Origin: Ignavibacteriota bacterium
GTDB taxonomy: Bacteria > Bacteroidota > Ignavibacteria > Kapaibacteriales > UBA2268
Length of the DNA: 64,000 bases
Reading direction: 5' to 3'
NCBI GenBank assembly: GCA_019637995.1
Contig: JAHBUQ010000001.1
Location: forward strand, 248,001 to 312,000
In this document: piece after piece, positions 52,691 to 61,961 of the stretch
Layout: each line of letters begins with the position of its first letter
Position numbering within the stretch: position 1 is the first letter of the stretch
Notes under the pieces: generated by a model
What the model was told of the DNA's origin: nothing
The model's input: the letters and a program-made list of their open reading frames with translations, nothing else
Databases searched by the model: none
Made by a program: the position numbers and the translations under genes

Positions 52691-53188
52691 ATGGCAAGTA
52701 ATAAAAATGTCAATAATAATTTTTGTGCGATAATATTTATCGCAACTATTCTTATTTCATCATGCTCGACCACTCACACAAACAAGCTCAATGGTAATGT
52801 TGATATTGAAGATTGGATGATGAAATCCGGTTGGGACAGAACACTTTATGATTCAAGTCAATTTGATGAAAATCAAGTAGCAAAATTCAGAGAAATTATC
52901 AATTCGCAAGGTATTGATTTTCAAATATTTGCTATGGCATCTTGTATGGAATGCGCCTCGACACTGCCATATTTTTTCAAGTTATTGAATATTTCCAATA
53001 TTGATAAATCGAAAATTACACTTACCGGCTTGGATGATTATTGGGAATCACCCGATGGAAAGCATAGAAAGTTTAAAATCGAAGAACTACCTGTTGTTTT
53101 TGTAAATAAAAAAAGCAAATTAATATCTCTATTAAAAAAAGATTTCACAGATATAAACAAAATAATCGAAAAAATAGATGAAAAATAA
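52691..53188 (+). CDS. Thioredoxin-fold lipoprotein with CxxC
   Basis: A 165-residue lipoprotein with a signal whose lipobox is LISSC (Cys25). A thioredoxin-like part follows with the redox pair Cys85-ME-Cys88 in MASCMECAS, and a later LPVVFVN strand with the usual cis-Pro position. The short size and the CMEC motif differ from TlpA. It could handle disulphides or metals in the envelope. It overlaps the CGCC barrel gene by 11 bases, so the two are coupled. Confidence 0.75.
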   Translation: MASNKNVNNNFCAIIFIATILISSCSTTHTNKLNGNVDIEDWMMKSGWDRTLYDSSQFDENQVAKFREIINSQGIDFQIFAMASCMECASTLPYFFKLLNISNIDKSKITLTGLDDYWESPDGKHRKFKIEELPVVFVNKKSKLISLLKKDFTDINKIIEKIDEK

Positions 53189-54080
53189 AATATTCGAATT
53201 ACTTGCCTTGATTTTAGCTGCGATTATTTGTCAATACAACTTGATGTATTCGCAGTGCGGTTGTTGCAGTGCTGCATTTTCAGGCTCGGCACTTGCCGCA
53301 GGAACATCAAATATAGGAGTTCTCAAAGAAGGTTCATTGAGAATTATTGCAATGCACAGAGCTCTGTATGGTGACCATTTCTATGATGGAACTCAAAAAC
53401 TCGGAAAATTTTATGATGAGCAAATGCTTATTAATTTCACAGGAATAAATATCGGATATGGAGTTACTAAGAGATTCACTTTAGAAACTGAAATTGGAGC
53501 TTTCCCTGATAAAAATATTAATATGGGATATCAAATTGAAAGAATTTCTGGATTTTCATCCATTAATTTAATAGGAAAATATACAGTTCTTGCTGACAGG
53601 GATAATAAGCAGGAAATCACTATCGGTGCTGGATACAGACAACCGCTTTCTGGGAATGTAGCTTTGTCAGGAAATTCTGGCGGAATTCTTCAGCTGTTTT
53701 ATTTCAAAAATTTGTACGATGATTTCAATTTGGTATTTCTTTCAAGAGCTGAGCTGTTCCTCATAAATCCTGATAAATTTGAGCAAGGGAACAGTTACAT
53801 AAATTCTGTATTCATCTCCAAAAAAATTTCTGAAAAATTTTATGGATTAGTCGAATTTCGATATGACCATTTATCAAAGTCATATCAGGAAAGTGAATTG
53901 CTTATAAATACAGGAAGAAGTGTACTTTCAATTGTACCGCAATTGAGCTGCAATTTTGGAAAATTATCAGTTTCGGGTTTCTTCGAGCTTCCAGTTTATA
54001 AGAATTTCAATGGTATTCAATTAGGTGAAAGCTTTGGTGCCGGCATTGCCTTAGTTATGATGAGTGATTTGTTTAATTAA
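53178..54080 (+). CDS. Predicted outer-membrane beta protein with N-terminal CGCC
   Basis: A 300-residue exported protein: signal (about 5-22), then Cys27-Gly-Cys29-Cys30-SAAF just after the likely cleavage site, followed by alternating beta strands to the end (for example GINIGYGVTKRFTLETEIGA and LSISGFFELPVYKNF). It resembles small outer-membrane or transporter-like barrels. The cysteine cluster at the mature N-terminus may bind a metal or take part in disulphide exchange with the neighbouring CxxC lipoprotein. The 3' end overlaps the convergent tlpA-like gene by eight bases. Confidence 0.7.
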   Translation: MKNKIFELLALILAAIICQYNLMYSQCGCCSAAFSGSALAAGTSNIGVLKEGSLRIIAMHRALYGDHFYDGTQKLGKFYDEQMLINFTGINIGYGVTKRFTLETEIGAFPDKNINMGYQIERISGFSSINLIGKYTVLADRDNKQEITIGAGYRQPLSGNVALSGNSGGILQLFYFKNLYDDFNLVFLSRAELFLINPDKFEQGNSYINSVFISKKISEKFYGLVEFRYDHLSKSYQESELLINTGRSVLSIVPQLSCNFGKLSVSGFFELPVYKNFNGIQLGESFGAGIALVMMSDLFN

Positions 54081-54615
54081 ATACTTCTTCGTTAACTAAT
54101 TCTGCGATTGCTTCTTTCAACTTGTCATGATTTATGGGATTTAATCTATAACGTATTTTACCATGCTTATCTATCAAAATTACAGCAGGTACTCCTTGAA
54201 TGCAGTATAAGGTTTGTGGGTCTTTACTTAATTTCGTAGAATTTTGAGTGTGTTTCCAATTTAAATTATGTTCTTCAATATATTCTATCCATTTTTCCGG
54301 TCTGTCGTTTATAGATATACCTAAGACTTCAAAATCAATATTATTCGAATAATCATTGATTAATTGTTTCATGTCCGGTCTGGTCATACCACAAATTGAA
54401 CACCATGCACCCCAAAAATCAAGCATTACAACCTTTCCCTTTGTATCAGCAAAATCGAAAAGAGAATTATCTCTTAGTTCGGTTTTAAACAAAGGTGCAT
54501 CATCGCCTACTTCGCAACCATACTGCTTATTCAGCTCATCTAGATTTGCGGGTATTTCTTTTGCAGAACAGCCAATAAAAAAATAAGCAGTAATTATTAA
54601 TAATAAGTATTTCAT
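54073..54615 (-). CDS. TlpA-like thioredoxin lipoprotein (first of a pair)
   Basis: A 180-residue lipoprotein (Cys16) with a TlpA/ResA-type domain. The active site is WGAWCSICGMT with Cys72 and Cys75, and GVPAVILIDKHG holds the cis-Pro. It reduces or isomerises disulphides in the periplasm or for cytochrome maturation. Its paralog at 54695-55222 has the same layout and active-site positions, so the two arose by duplication. A strong GGAGG site precedes the ATG. Confidence 0.88.
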   Translation of the reverse strand: MKYLLLIITAYFFIGCSAKEIPANLDELNKQYGCEVGDDAPLFKTELRDNSLFDFADTKGKVVMLDFWGAWCSICGMTRPDMKQLINDYSNNIDFEVLGISINDRPEKWIEYIEEHNLNWKHTQNSTKLSKDPQTLYCIQGVPAVILIDKHGKIRYRLNPINHDKLKEAIAELVNEEVFN

Positions 54616-54694
54616 CCTCTGCCTCCATATATGTGAGTTATTATTTTCTTTCTATACTTTATAGACTCATTAATAATTAATTCCTTACGAATTT

Positions 54695-55222
54695 TTATTT
54701 CTGAAGACATTCTTTGATTTTCCTAATCATAATTTCGCTGCTGTTGGGATTAATTCTTGAATTAATTTTGCCATCTTTATCTATGATAATAACCGTTGGA
54801 ATTCCATCAACACAGAAAAGTGTTTTAGGGTCAGGTCCTAATTGAGATGAATTTTGGATTTGAGTCCACTTAATCTCCTTATCTATCAGATATTCTAACA
54901 ACTTTTCAGGTTTGTCGTTTACAGATATTCCAAACATAACAAAATTTGTATCAGCATAAAACTCATCATAAACAAGCTTCAGCATTGGTCGTGAGTAGTT
55001 GCAGTGAATGCACCAAGTAGCCCAGAAATCTAAAAGAATAACCTTGCCATAATACTTATCAAGCTCAAAAAGGCTGTTATCAATAGCAATTGACTTGAAC
55101 TTGGGAGCATATAATTCAGGCTCACATCCGGTTATACGGTTAGAATTATCCTTGTTGCCTGTACCATTTTCGGTACAGGCAATCAAGATAAAAATTAATA
55201 TTAAGAAAACCAGATATTTCAT
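54695..55222 (-). CDS. TlpA-like thioredoxin lipoprotein (second of a pair)
   Basis: A 175-residue lipoprotein (Cys16) with active site WATWCIHCNYS (Cys72, Cys75) and GIPTVIIIDKDG as cis-Pro segment. It matches the neighbouring gene in length and architecture, including the ASDNSLF-type segment and the KTLFCV/KTLYCI strand before the cis-Pro, which indicates a tandem duplication. It is three bases downstream of the BNR T9SS cargo gene and about 80 bases upstream of its paralog. Confidence 0.88.
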   Translation of the reverse strand: MKYLVFLILIFILIACTENGTGNKDNSNRITGCEPELYAPKFKSIAIDNSLFELDKYYGKVILLDFWATWCIHCNYSRPMLKLVYDEFYADTNFVMFGISVNDKPEKLLEYLIDKEIKWTQIQNSSQLGPDPKTLFCVDGIPTVIIIDKDGKINSRINPNSSEIMIRKIKECLQK

Positions 55223-55225
55223 TAC

Positions 55226-56596
55226 TTAATTTTTTATAAATTTAATCAGCTGATACTTTTCATTTTGGCTTATTTTCAGGAAATAAGTGCCGGAAGCCAA
55301 TTCAGCAATATTCAACAAATTAGAGGAGCCAAATTTCCCAAATGATAATTTAGAACCAAATAGATTATAAATATCATAGTTTAAACCGTTTAAATCAACT
55401 TCACTTATAATTGAAATAAAATTTTCAGCAGGATTAGGAAAAACAGTTTGAATTAATTCGGCATTCCCGGCAAAATCATTATTTTTTACAGAAGTTGTTA
55501 TGCGGTTTGATTTATAAATGCCATTTCCATAAATAGATGCATAAACAATTATACCATTTGCATCAGGAGCAACATTAGGAATAGCGACTTTACGGGCAAA
55601 GAAATCTTCCGGAAGTCCGTCGGTTGAAAATTCCCAGTAATCACCACCGGTTCCGCTAATTAAAACGCCTTTATCGCCACCTGCTGCAGCCCAATATCTT
55701 GAATCAGTCGGATGATATTGAATGTCAAAGACTGAAGCTCCTGCAGCTCCTGCGTGTCTCCAGTTCAGTCCATAATCATCACTGTAAAAAACTCCCATAC
55801 CGAATATTCTTCCGGCAGGTGTGATAGAATCGGCTCCAACCACAACCACAGCTTCGTTCAGAGGTGACACCTGAACAGATAATATCCTATAATTCAATAG
55901 TCCTTCTGAGCGATCCTGCCAGGATTGACCGCCATCACTTGAGCACAAAACTCTGGCACTTGATACATTATCACCGATCAGATACAAGACTTTTGGATTT
56001 GATTTTGATATTGCCAAATCGCGTGAGTTGATATTAGTTTCGACGGTAGTCAAGCAGTTTTCAAATAAGTCATCAGAGTAGCGAAATCCGCTTGTTGAAT
56101 TTAGCATTGCAGCATAAAAAACCTCACTATCTCCTTCTGAAGCAGATTGGAACCTTGATGCTTGCGATGAGCCTTCGCATCTTTTTGTTTCTTCATCCCA
56201 GGTTGTGCCTCCGTCCTTAGTTACGAGTATTCTGCCAATGTCCTGTTTGCGGGCTGAAACCATCAGTAAAGAAGCATCTTCCCCGGACTCAATAATATCA
56301 AATATTGAATAATCTGTGAGTTTCGCTTGAGAAAATGTAGCACCTGAATTACTGCTTACTTGAAAACCATATCCGAAAAAGGGAAAATTTACAATATTTG
56401 TTGTGATATCCGTTGGAATAGCATCAGAACCTGCAAACAATTTTTCTTGATTATGAATTGAAAATTTTAAAAAATTTACATAATCCAAAGTACCCGGAAC
56501 CTTTGTCCAAACTTGTGAAAAGGCTTGTGAATTCATTGATATAAACATAAGGATAATCAAAATTCCAAACAAATTAAAATATTTTTTTAAAAACAT
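55226..56596 (-). CDS. T9SS cargo with BNR/sialidase-like repeats
   Basis: A 456-residue secreted protein with signal peptide (1-26). The body shows BNR-type Asp-box repeats of the kind S-x-D-x-G-x-T/N-W: GGTTWDEET, GGQSWQDRS, DYGLNWRHAG and GGDYWEFST, spaced as in beta-propellers. The last 75 residues form a T9SS sorting domain (TVFPNPAENFISII). It could be a surface-bound propeller that binds sugar or protein. It has its own promoter (56619-56650) and is followed by the two TlpA-like genes. Confidence 0.85.
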   Translation of the reverse strand: MFLKKYFNLFGILIILMFISMNSQAFSQVWTKVPGTLDYVNFLKFSIHNQEKLFAGSDAIPTDITTNIVNFPFFGYGFQVSSNSGATFSQAKLTDYSIFDIIESGEDASLLMVSARKQDIGRILVTKDGGTTWDEETKRCEGSSQASRFQSASEGDSEVFYAAMLNSTSGFRYSDDLFENCLTTVETNINSRDLAISKSNPKVLYLIGDNVSSARVLCSSDGGQSWQDRSEGLLNYRILSVQVSPLNEAVVVVGADSITPAGRIFGMGVFYSDDYGLNWRHAGAAGASVFDIQYHPTDSRYWAAAGGDKGVLISGTGGDYWEFSTDGLPEDFFARKVAIPNVAPDANGIIVYASIYGNGIYKSNRITTSVKNNDFAGNAELIQTVFPNPAENFISIISEVDLNGLNYDIYNLFGSKLSFGKFGSSNLLNIAELASGTYFLKISQNEKYQLIKFIKN

Positions 56597-56618
56597 AAAA
56601 TTACCATCTATAAATTAA

Positions 56619-56650
56619 CAAATATATTCGTCTTAAAATTTGTAACCAAA
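56619..56650 (-). promoter_or_regulatory. Bacteroidota-type promoter of the BNR cargo / TlpA operon
   Basis: On the minus strand TTTG (56650-56647), 20 bases, then TATATTTG (56626-56619) match the consensus. The ATG at 56596 is 23 bases downstream of the -7 box. Confidence 0.8.
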
Positions 56651-56742
56651 TCATTTGTAAAATTACTTAAATAAAATTGAATAAAGAAATAATTAAGCAA
56701 AAAAGCACTCTTATAGACAAATAATAATACCAAAACAATAAA

Positions 56743-57387
56743 ATGAACCCCAAAAAAGTACTTGAAATCATTTCGGGTGGAGAATCAAGTTCAGTCGAAT
56801 TTAAAAGAAAATCTACAACTCCGAAAAAACTTGCCAAAGAAATTGTAGCAATTGCAAATACTTCAGGTGGGTATCTCTTTGTTGGTGTTGATGATAATGG
56901 CAAGATTTATGGCATTGCAAGTGAAAAAGCTGAATCCGATATCGTAATGACTGCCTGCAAGTTTCACATAGAGCCACCAATTGAAGGTGAAATTCATATT
57001 ATAAATTTGTATGATAAAGATATTCTGTTACTAGTTATTAAGGAAAGCACGGTTAAACCTCACAAGTTGATTTTAGATACAGATTCCAAAAAACCTGAAT
57101 ATAAAGTTTATATAAGGCTTGGCGAGAAATCTGTCGAAGCAAGTCGCGAAATGACAAGACTTATGCGGCAGACAACTGAGGATAAACCCCTCAAGTTAAG
57201 TATAGGTGAGAAAGAAAAGCGGCTTTTTTCCTATCTTGAAAAAAATGACCGTGTAACTGTCAAAGATTTTGCAAGATTAGTAAATATTTCAGACAGAAGA
57301 GCAGAGAGATTAATGATTAGACTGGTTCGAGCAGGAGCTTTGAGTATTCATAATGATTCACATCATGATTATTTCACCTTAAAATAA
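56743..57387 (+). CDS. AlbA_2 (Schlafen) domain protein with winged helix
   Basis: A 214-residue protein with an AlbA_2 domain (about 10-130): GESSSVEFKRK and ANTSGGYLFVGVDDNGKIYGI are typical. The C-terminus (about 150-210) is a winged helix: RLFSYLEKNDRVTVKDFARLVNISDRRAERLMIRLVRAG. Such proteins are predicted DNA-binding regulators or nucleic-acid enzymes; the true function is unknown. The gene is isolated and divergent from the BNR cargo gene. Confidence 0.85.
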   Translation: MNPKKVLEIISGGESSSVEFKRKSTTPKKLAKEIVAIANTSGGYLFVGVDDNGKIYGIASEKAESDIVMTACKFHIEPPIEGEIHIINLYDKDILLLVIKESTVKPHKLILDTDSKKPEYKVYIRLGEKSVEASREMTRLMRQTTEDKPLKLSIGEKEKRLFSYLEKNDRVTVKDFARLVNISDRRAERLMIRLVRAGALSIHNDSHHDYFTLK

Positions 57388-57457
57388 TCCAAAATCATTA
57401 CAAATTATAATAAGTTTCATTATTTTAGCAACAAAAACATCATTTTTTTTATAAAAC

Positions 57458-57489
57458 TTCGAATTTAAACTTAACTATGTTTATTTTTG
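57458..57489 (+). promoter_or_regulatory. Candidate promoter of the ferredoxin-NADP reductase gene
   Basis: TTCG (57458-57461) is one base off TTTG, 20 bases before TATTTTTG (57482-57489). The spacing and -7 are right. The ATG at 57525 is 35 bases downstream. Confidence 0.5.
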
Positions 57490-57524
57490 CATAACTATAT
57501 GTGCAATTTATAATAATAAAATTT

Positions 57525-58325
57525 ATGAACTCGTCATTATACAACGCAACAGTAATAGGTAAAATTTTGTTGACGCCTGATTTGATGATTCTCAGAATCA
57601 AAACTGACCAGCCAAGGAATGAATTTGTGGCAGGGCAATATACATCAATAGGTCTTCTCTCAAATGAACAAAGGTCGGCTAATTCAGTTGTTACTATAGA
57701 ACCAATGAAGGAAAATGAGCTAATAATCAGACCATATTCCATAGCCTCAGCCAAACATGAAATATCGGAATTCGAATTTTATATAAGTCAGGTAAAATCA
57801 GGACAGCTCACACCAAGACTTTTCAATCTGACACAAGGCAGAAGAATGTGGATTGACGATAAAATTCATGGTATTTTCAATTTGAACGAAGTTCCCGATG
57901 GTTCGAATATAGTAATGATAGCTACCGGAACCGGACTTGCTCCTTATATGAGTTTCCTCAGATCTCATCTTAAAGACCATACTGAAAGTAAACTTGCTGT
58001 CGTCCATGGGGCAGGTTATCCATGGGATTTAGGCTACTACAGCGAATTAAGATTTATTGAGCAAAATTTTAAAAATTTCTACTATTTTCCGACTCTTCTT
58101 AAAGCTGACAGCAGCTGGACGGGACTCACAGGATATATTGAGAAACACCTTGAGGCTGAAGCTCTTCAGAACGAAGCAGGAATTGAAATTAATCCGAATA
58201 AAACGCATTTCTTCCTTTGCGGCAATCCCAAAATGGTCGAATCAGTAACAAACTATCTGTCAAAATATAATTATACTAAGCACTGTGAAGAAAAAGACGG
58301 TGCATTGCATGTTGAAGAATATTAA
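57525..58325 (+). CDS. Ferredoxin/flavodoxin-NADP reductase
   Basis: A 266-residue FAD enzyme of the Fpr type. The FAD site RPYSIAS (near residue 70) and the NADP site GTGLAPYMSFLRS (about 139-151) are clear, with FLCGNPKMV near 236 and an aromatic-free C-terminal HVEEY. It moves electrons between NADPH and ferredoxin or flavodoxin, which fits cells with ferredoxin-linked hydrogenase metabolism. The ATG at 57525 (MNSSLYN) is preferred over a GTG at 57501. It is followed after six bases by a lipoprotein gene. Confidence 0.9.
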   Translation: MNSSLYNATVIGKILLTPDLMILRIKTDQPRNEFVAGQYTSIGLLSNEQRSANSVVTIEPMKENELIIRPYSIASAKHEISEFEFYISQVKSGQLTPRLFNLTQGRRMWIDDKIHGIFNLNEVPDGSNIVMIATGTGLAPYMSFLRSHLKDHTESKLAVVHGAGYPWDLGYYSELRFIEQNFKNFYYFPTLLKADSSWTGLTGYIEKHLEAEALQNEAGIEINPNKTHFFLCGNPKMVESVTNYLSKYNYTKHCEEKDGALHVEEY

Positions 58326-58331
58326 AATATT

Positions 58332-58958
58332 ATGTCCAAGAATTTATTTAGAATATTAATTGTATTTTTAGTGGTTATTCTTAATTCATGTATTATTGTA
58401 GTGCATGAAGAAAAGAGAGTACAGGAGTTCGAACAGGAGCTTGTACTTAGTCCGAAACCAATTTTAAAAATGAGTGAAAATATAATTCGCTCTGATAAGG
58501 GCGATATGATTGCTTTCTTGCCTGATGGTTGGTTTTTGGTCAATGTAGAATCTAAAGTTACACCCGATATTATTGCGGTTGCAATGAATCCTGATTATAC
58601 ACTTTCTGCTGTTTTCTCTGTATTGAGGAATAACGAACTGATTAAGCAAATCATTGAAAAGGAAGGACTTTTCGGTCTTGCAAGGATTTCACTTGATAGA
58701 CGGGAAAATAAAACTGTAGGGTTTGTAAAACAAATTGGCAAATATCAGCAAATTAATATGGGAGCTCAGGATTTTGTGAAATACGAATATTCTAATACAG
58801 GTGGAGCATTGATAGCAAGAAGCGCTGTTTATATTTCAACTACCGGCGATTTATATGAGTTTTCGCTCGTACCTGTAAATGTTAAAAATAATATTATGCC
58901 CTCACCAAGAGAATTTGATGACATTTTTCAATCATTTTTAGCCAGTATAAATTATTGA
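58332..58958 (+). CDS. Lipoprotein of unknown function
   Basis: A 208-residue lipoprotein with lipobox VILNSC (Cys20). The mature part is alpha/beta with DGWFLVNVESK near 70, reminiscent of a small domain that handles a hydrophobic or membrane ligand. I do not recognise the family. It sits between the reductase gene and queC, overlapping the queC start by one base (TGATG), so it is in an operon with both. Confidence 0.7.
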   Translation: MSKNLFRILIVFLVVILNSCIIVVHEEKRVQEFEQELVLSPKPILKMSENIIRSDKGDMIAFLPDGWFLVNVESKVTPDIIAVAMNPDYTLSAVFSVLRNNELIKQIIEKEGLFGLARISLDRRENKTVGFVKQIGKYQQINMGAQDFVKYEYSNTGGALIARSAVYISTTGDLYEFSLVPVNVKNNIMPSPREFDDIFQSFLASINY

Positions 58959-59635
58959 TGAAAAAGAATCTTGCCATAGTATTGCTCTCAGGAGGAATGG
59001 ATTCGGCTGTTTGTGCTGCTATTGCTAAAAATGCCGGTTTTGAACTTGCAGCGATACACCTTAATTATGGACAACTTACTCAATTGAAAGAATTAGAATG
59101 CTTCAATTTGGTATGCCAAGATTTCAGTATCGAACACAAACTTGTTACTGATGTAAGTTTTCTTGCAGAAATTGGAGGCTCATCTCTGACTGATAATAAA
59201 ATTGAAGTCAAAAATTCTAATCTCGGCTTAGGTGAAATACCAAATACTTATGTACCATTTCGTAATGCAAATATTCTTGCAATTGCTACAAGCTGGGCTG
59301 AAGTTATAGAAGCCAGGGCGATTTTTATCGGTGCTATGGAGCAGGATTCAAGCGGTTATCCTGACTGCAGAAAATCATTCTTCTCGGCATTCCAATCAAC
59401 CATAAATTTAGGAACAAAGCCGGGATCGGAAATTAAAATTTTCACACCGATTATTGACATGACTAAATCTGGAATTATCAAAATAGGGCTTGAATTAGGA
59501 GTGGATTTCTCTCATACCTGGAGTTGTTACAAAAATTCCGATATTGCCTGCGGACAATGCGAGTCTTGCCGGCTCCGTCTGAGAGGTTTCAGAGATGCCG
59601 GCAAATCAGACCCGATAAAATATTCAGCCGAATAA
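58958..59635 (+). CDS. queC: 7-cyano-7-deazaguanine synthase
   Basis: Makes preQ0 from CDG with ATP and ammonia for queuosine tRNA modification. The PP-loop LLSGGMDSAV at the start, and the zinc site CYKNSDIACGQCESCRLRLRGF near the end, are the QueC hallmarks; length (225 residues) is normal. Start is the ATG at 58958, which overlaps the preceding stop. Other queuosine genes are absent here. The convergent glycosyltransferase gene ends four bases after the queC stop. Confidence 0.95.
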   Translation: MKKNLAIVLLSGGMDSAVCAAIAKNAGFELAAIHLNYGQLTQLKELECFNLVCQDFSIEHKLVTDVSFLAEIGGSSLTDNKIEVKNSNLGLGEIPNTYVPFRNANILAIATSWAEVIEARAIFIGAMEQDSSGYPDCRKSFFSAFQSTINLGTKPGSEIKIFTPIIDMTKSGIIKIGLELGVDFSHTWSCYKNSDIACGQCESCRLRLRGFRDAGKSDPIKYSAE

Positions 59636-59639
59636 TTCT

Positions 59640-61838
59640 TTATTGCAAATATTTATAAATACTTGCATGACGATAATTTGCTTCTTTATTCTTTCGGTTT
59701 ATTTCCAGTGCTCTCCTCAAATCTTTATCGGCATCATTATATCTTTTTAAATTAATATTGCAGATACCGCGAGCAAGCCAGTTATTATCATCTCTTCGGT
59801 CAAATTCTAATATTCTGTCTATGATGGCAAGTTCTTTCTCATAGTCGCCTAAAGTTCTGTAAATAAGAGCATAATTGATAAGTAAAGGCTTGTGTTTTTT
59901 ATTGATTTTTTCGGCTTCATCATAGAATTTTAAAGCTTCGTCATAATCCTTCTTAAAAAAGTAAATACTACCCTTAATATTATAAGCAATTAGCTTGGAA
60001 TTGCGTGTTGCTTTTTCTGAATTTATGACTTTATCAATCCATGGTAAGGCATTATCAAACTCACCTCTCATATATAAATACTTGCCTAAAGTTACAATAG
60101 CATTTGTGTTGGTCGAATCAATTTTTAAAGCTTCTTTGGTTGTATTGATTGCGCTGACAGCATCATTCATTGATTCATAGACAGCAGCTTTCTCGAGGTA
60201 AACTTCAATATCCAGATTATTCCTTTTCAAGTAAGAATTGTAATCTTCTAAAGCTTTAGTGTTTCGTTTTATTCGGCTGAATACCCTGGCTCGGTTCAAA
60301 TAGCCTTGGGTTTTATCCTTAGAAAGTTCAATAAATTTGTCGTAATCGGTAATTGCTTCTTTAAATCTCTCCGAATTGATATGAATTGCAGCTCTATAGG
60401 TATAAGCAGAAATGAATTCCGGATTATATTCAATAGTCTTGTTGAAGTCATCTAAAGCCTGATTAACTTTCTTGTTTGAAATCAGAGCTTGTCCTCTTTT
60501 AAAATAAGCACGAGCTTTTTTCGGAGATTTACTGATTACATCACTCCATAGTGAGATTTCGCTTTCCCATACTTTATTCCTATTATGAGCTAAAAAAGCA
60601 GAAAATGCTGAAAATATGAACAAGAAAATAAAAAGCACCGGAATTAACTTTTCCTTTTTTGATATAAGCTCATACAGAATAGCTGTCAAAGCTAAAACTA
60701 ATCCAATCATAGGTAAGTAAACGCGATGTTCAAACACAACGTCAGCAATTGGTATTATACTTGATTCGACCGATATTGTAAGAAAAAACCACAAAATTCC
60801 AAATGTAATAAGACGATTATATTTATACATATAAATTGCAAAAGCCAGTAATATAACCAAAATTCCAAAACCAAGAAGAACCTGAGAATCAAAAAATGAT
60901 TCTGAGATTCTTATATCATGGTCAAAATTCTGACCGTATGGTGCTATAAAAAGCCTAAGATAAAGAGGCAATACTTTAAACTGAGTAATCAAATAATTCT
61001 GGCTTGTTACTGTTTCACCATTAAAATTATTGATAGGCTGAAATATATTGGAAGGCACCTGAAATTGTAAAAATATAAATATGCCGAGAGCTATCAAGCC
61101 AAGGAAAACTCCAATTACAGCCGGAGACAATCTGAAATTCTTATTAAACAATATAAGCTCTAATATCAGTATCATTGGGAAAATCGTAAATACATTTTCC
61201 TTGGAGAATAATCCAAGAATCAAGAATATAAAGCTCAATCCAAAAAGTGGTAATTTTACAGAAAGCCCTTTTTTAGAGATTCTGCCGGCAAGATAAGTCA
61301 AAACGGCTCCGAAATAAAAAGTAGTGGCAATAGATGCAAGTCGCTGATAAATATATGTTACAGCTTGAGTTTGAAGCGGGTGCATAGCAAAAAGCAGTGC
61401 CCCTGAAAATGCTATAAGTGGTCCGTATTTTGCCATTTCGGTTTCTTTAATTACCGGAGTTTTGAATATTAAAAATAGTATCCCAATAGCAAAAAAACTA
61501 TTGATAATATGTATCGCAATGTTTGTATTATAAAATCCGGCAAGCTCCTTTCCACCATTGCTTGATGTATAATTAACGGCAAAAGTCCAAAATGGTACCA
61601 ATCTGAATTTATTTATCGAAAATAGCTTATCAAAATCCGATGGGTCATGCAAATCTGTATTTTTGAAAATAAATTCATCATCAAAATGGATTGAATTGCC
61701 ATGTATGTTAGAATATACCGCAATGATTGAAACTGCTATTATTATTAACGCAATTACAGGAATAAATTTATTTCCCGCAAAAGAAATAAATTTGTTTGAG
61801 CCACCAGAATTATCTGAATTAGTATTTTTGATATTCAT
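59640..61838 (-). CDS. TMTC-like membrane glycosyltransferase with TPR repeats
   Basis: A 732-residue protein with about ten membrane helices (25-420) of GT-C type and about eight TPR repeats (430-732). The catalytic-type acidic FDDEF is in the first loop (near residue 52), where GT-C enzymes hold their base. The arrangement is that of TMTC proteins, which O-mannosylate or otherwise glycosylate proteins. TPRs (for example KARAYFKRGQALISNKKVNQALDD) would bind the acceptor. It has its own promoter (61880-61911). Confidence 0.85.
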   Translation of the reverse strand: MNIKNTNSDNSGGSNKFISFAGNKFIPVIALIIIAVSIIAVYSNIHGNSIHFDDEFIFKNTDLHDPSDFDKLFSINKFRLVPFWTFAVNYTSSNGGKELAGFYNTNIAIHIINSFFAIGILFLIFKTPVIKETEMAKYGPLIAFSGALLFAMHPLQTQAVTYIYQRLASIATTFYFGAVLTYLAGRISKKGLSVKLPLFGLSFIFLILGLFSKENVFTIFPMILILELILFNKNFRLSPAVIGVFLGLIALGIFIFLQFQVPSNIFQPINNFNGETVTSQNYLITQFKVLPLYLRLFIAPYGQNFDHDIRISESFFDSQVLLGFGILVILLAFAIYMYKYNRLITFGILWFFLTISVESSIIPIADVVFEHRVYLPMIGLVLALTAILYELISKKEKLIPVLFIFLFIFSAFSAFLAHNRNKVWESEISLWSDVISKSPKKARAYFKRGQALISNKKVNQALDDFNKTIEYNPEFISAYTYRAAIHINSERFKEAITDYDKFIELSKDKTQGYLNRARVFSRIKRNTKALEDYNSYLKRNNLDIEVYLEKAAVYESMNDAVSAINTTKEALKIDSTNTNAIVTLGKYLYMRGEFDNALPWIDKVINSEKATRNSKLIAYNIKGSIYFFKKDYDEALKFYDEAEKINKKHKPLLINYALIYRTLGDYEKELAIIDRILEFDRRDDNNWLARGICNINLKRYNDADKDLRRALEINRKNKEANYRHASIYKYLQ

Positions 61839-61879
61839 TTTTTTTTACTGATTATTTATATTTACTTAAAAACCATCAA

Positions 61880-61911
61880 CAAAAATAATAACTTAAATTG
61901 TAAAATTACAA
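61880..61911 (-). promoter_or_regulatory. Bacteroidota-type promoter of the TMTC-like gene
   Basis: On the minus strand TTG (61911-61909), 21 bases, then TATTTTTG (61887-61880) match the consensus. The ATG is about 42 bases downstream. Confidence 0.7.
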
Positions 61912-61961
61912 TAATAATGAAATATTAAGTTCATTTTGATAGATATTTATTAATTGAAAAT

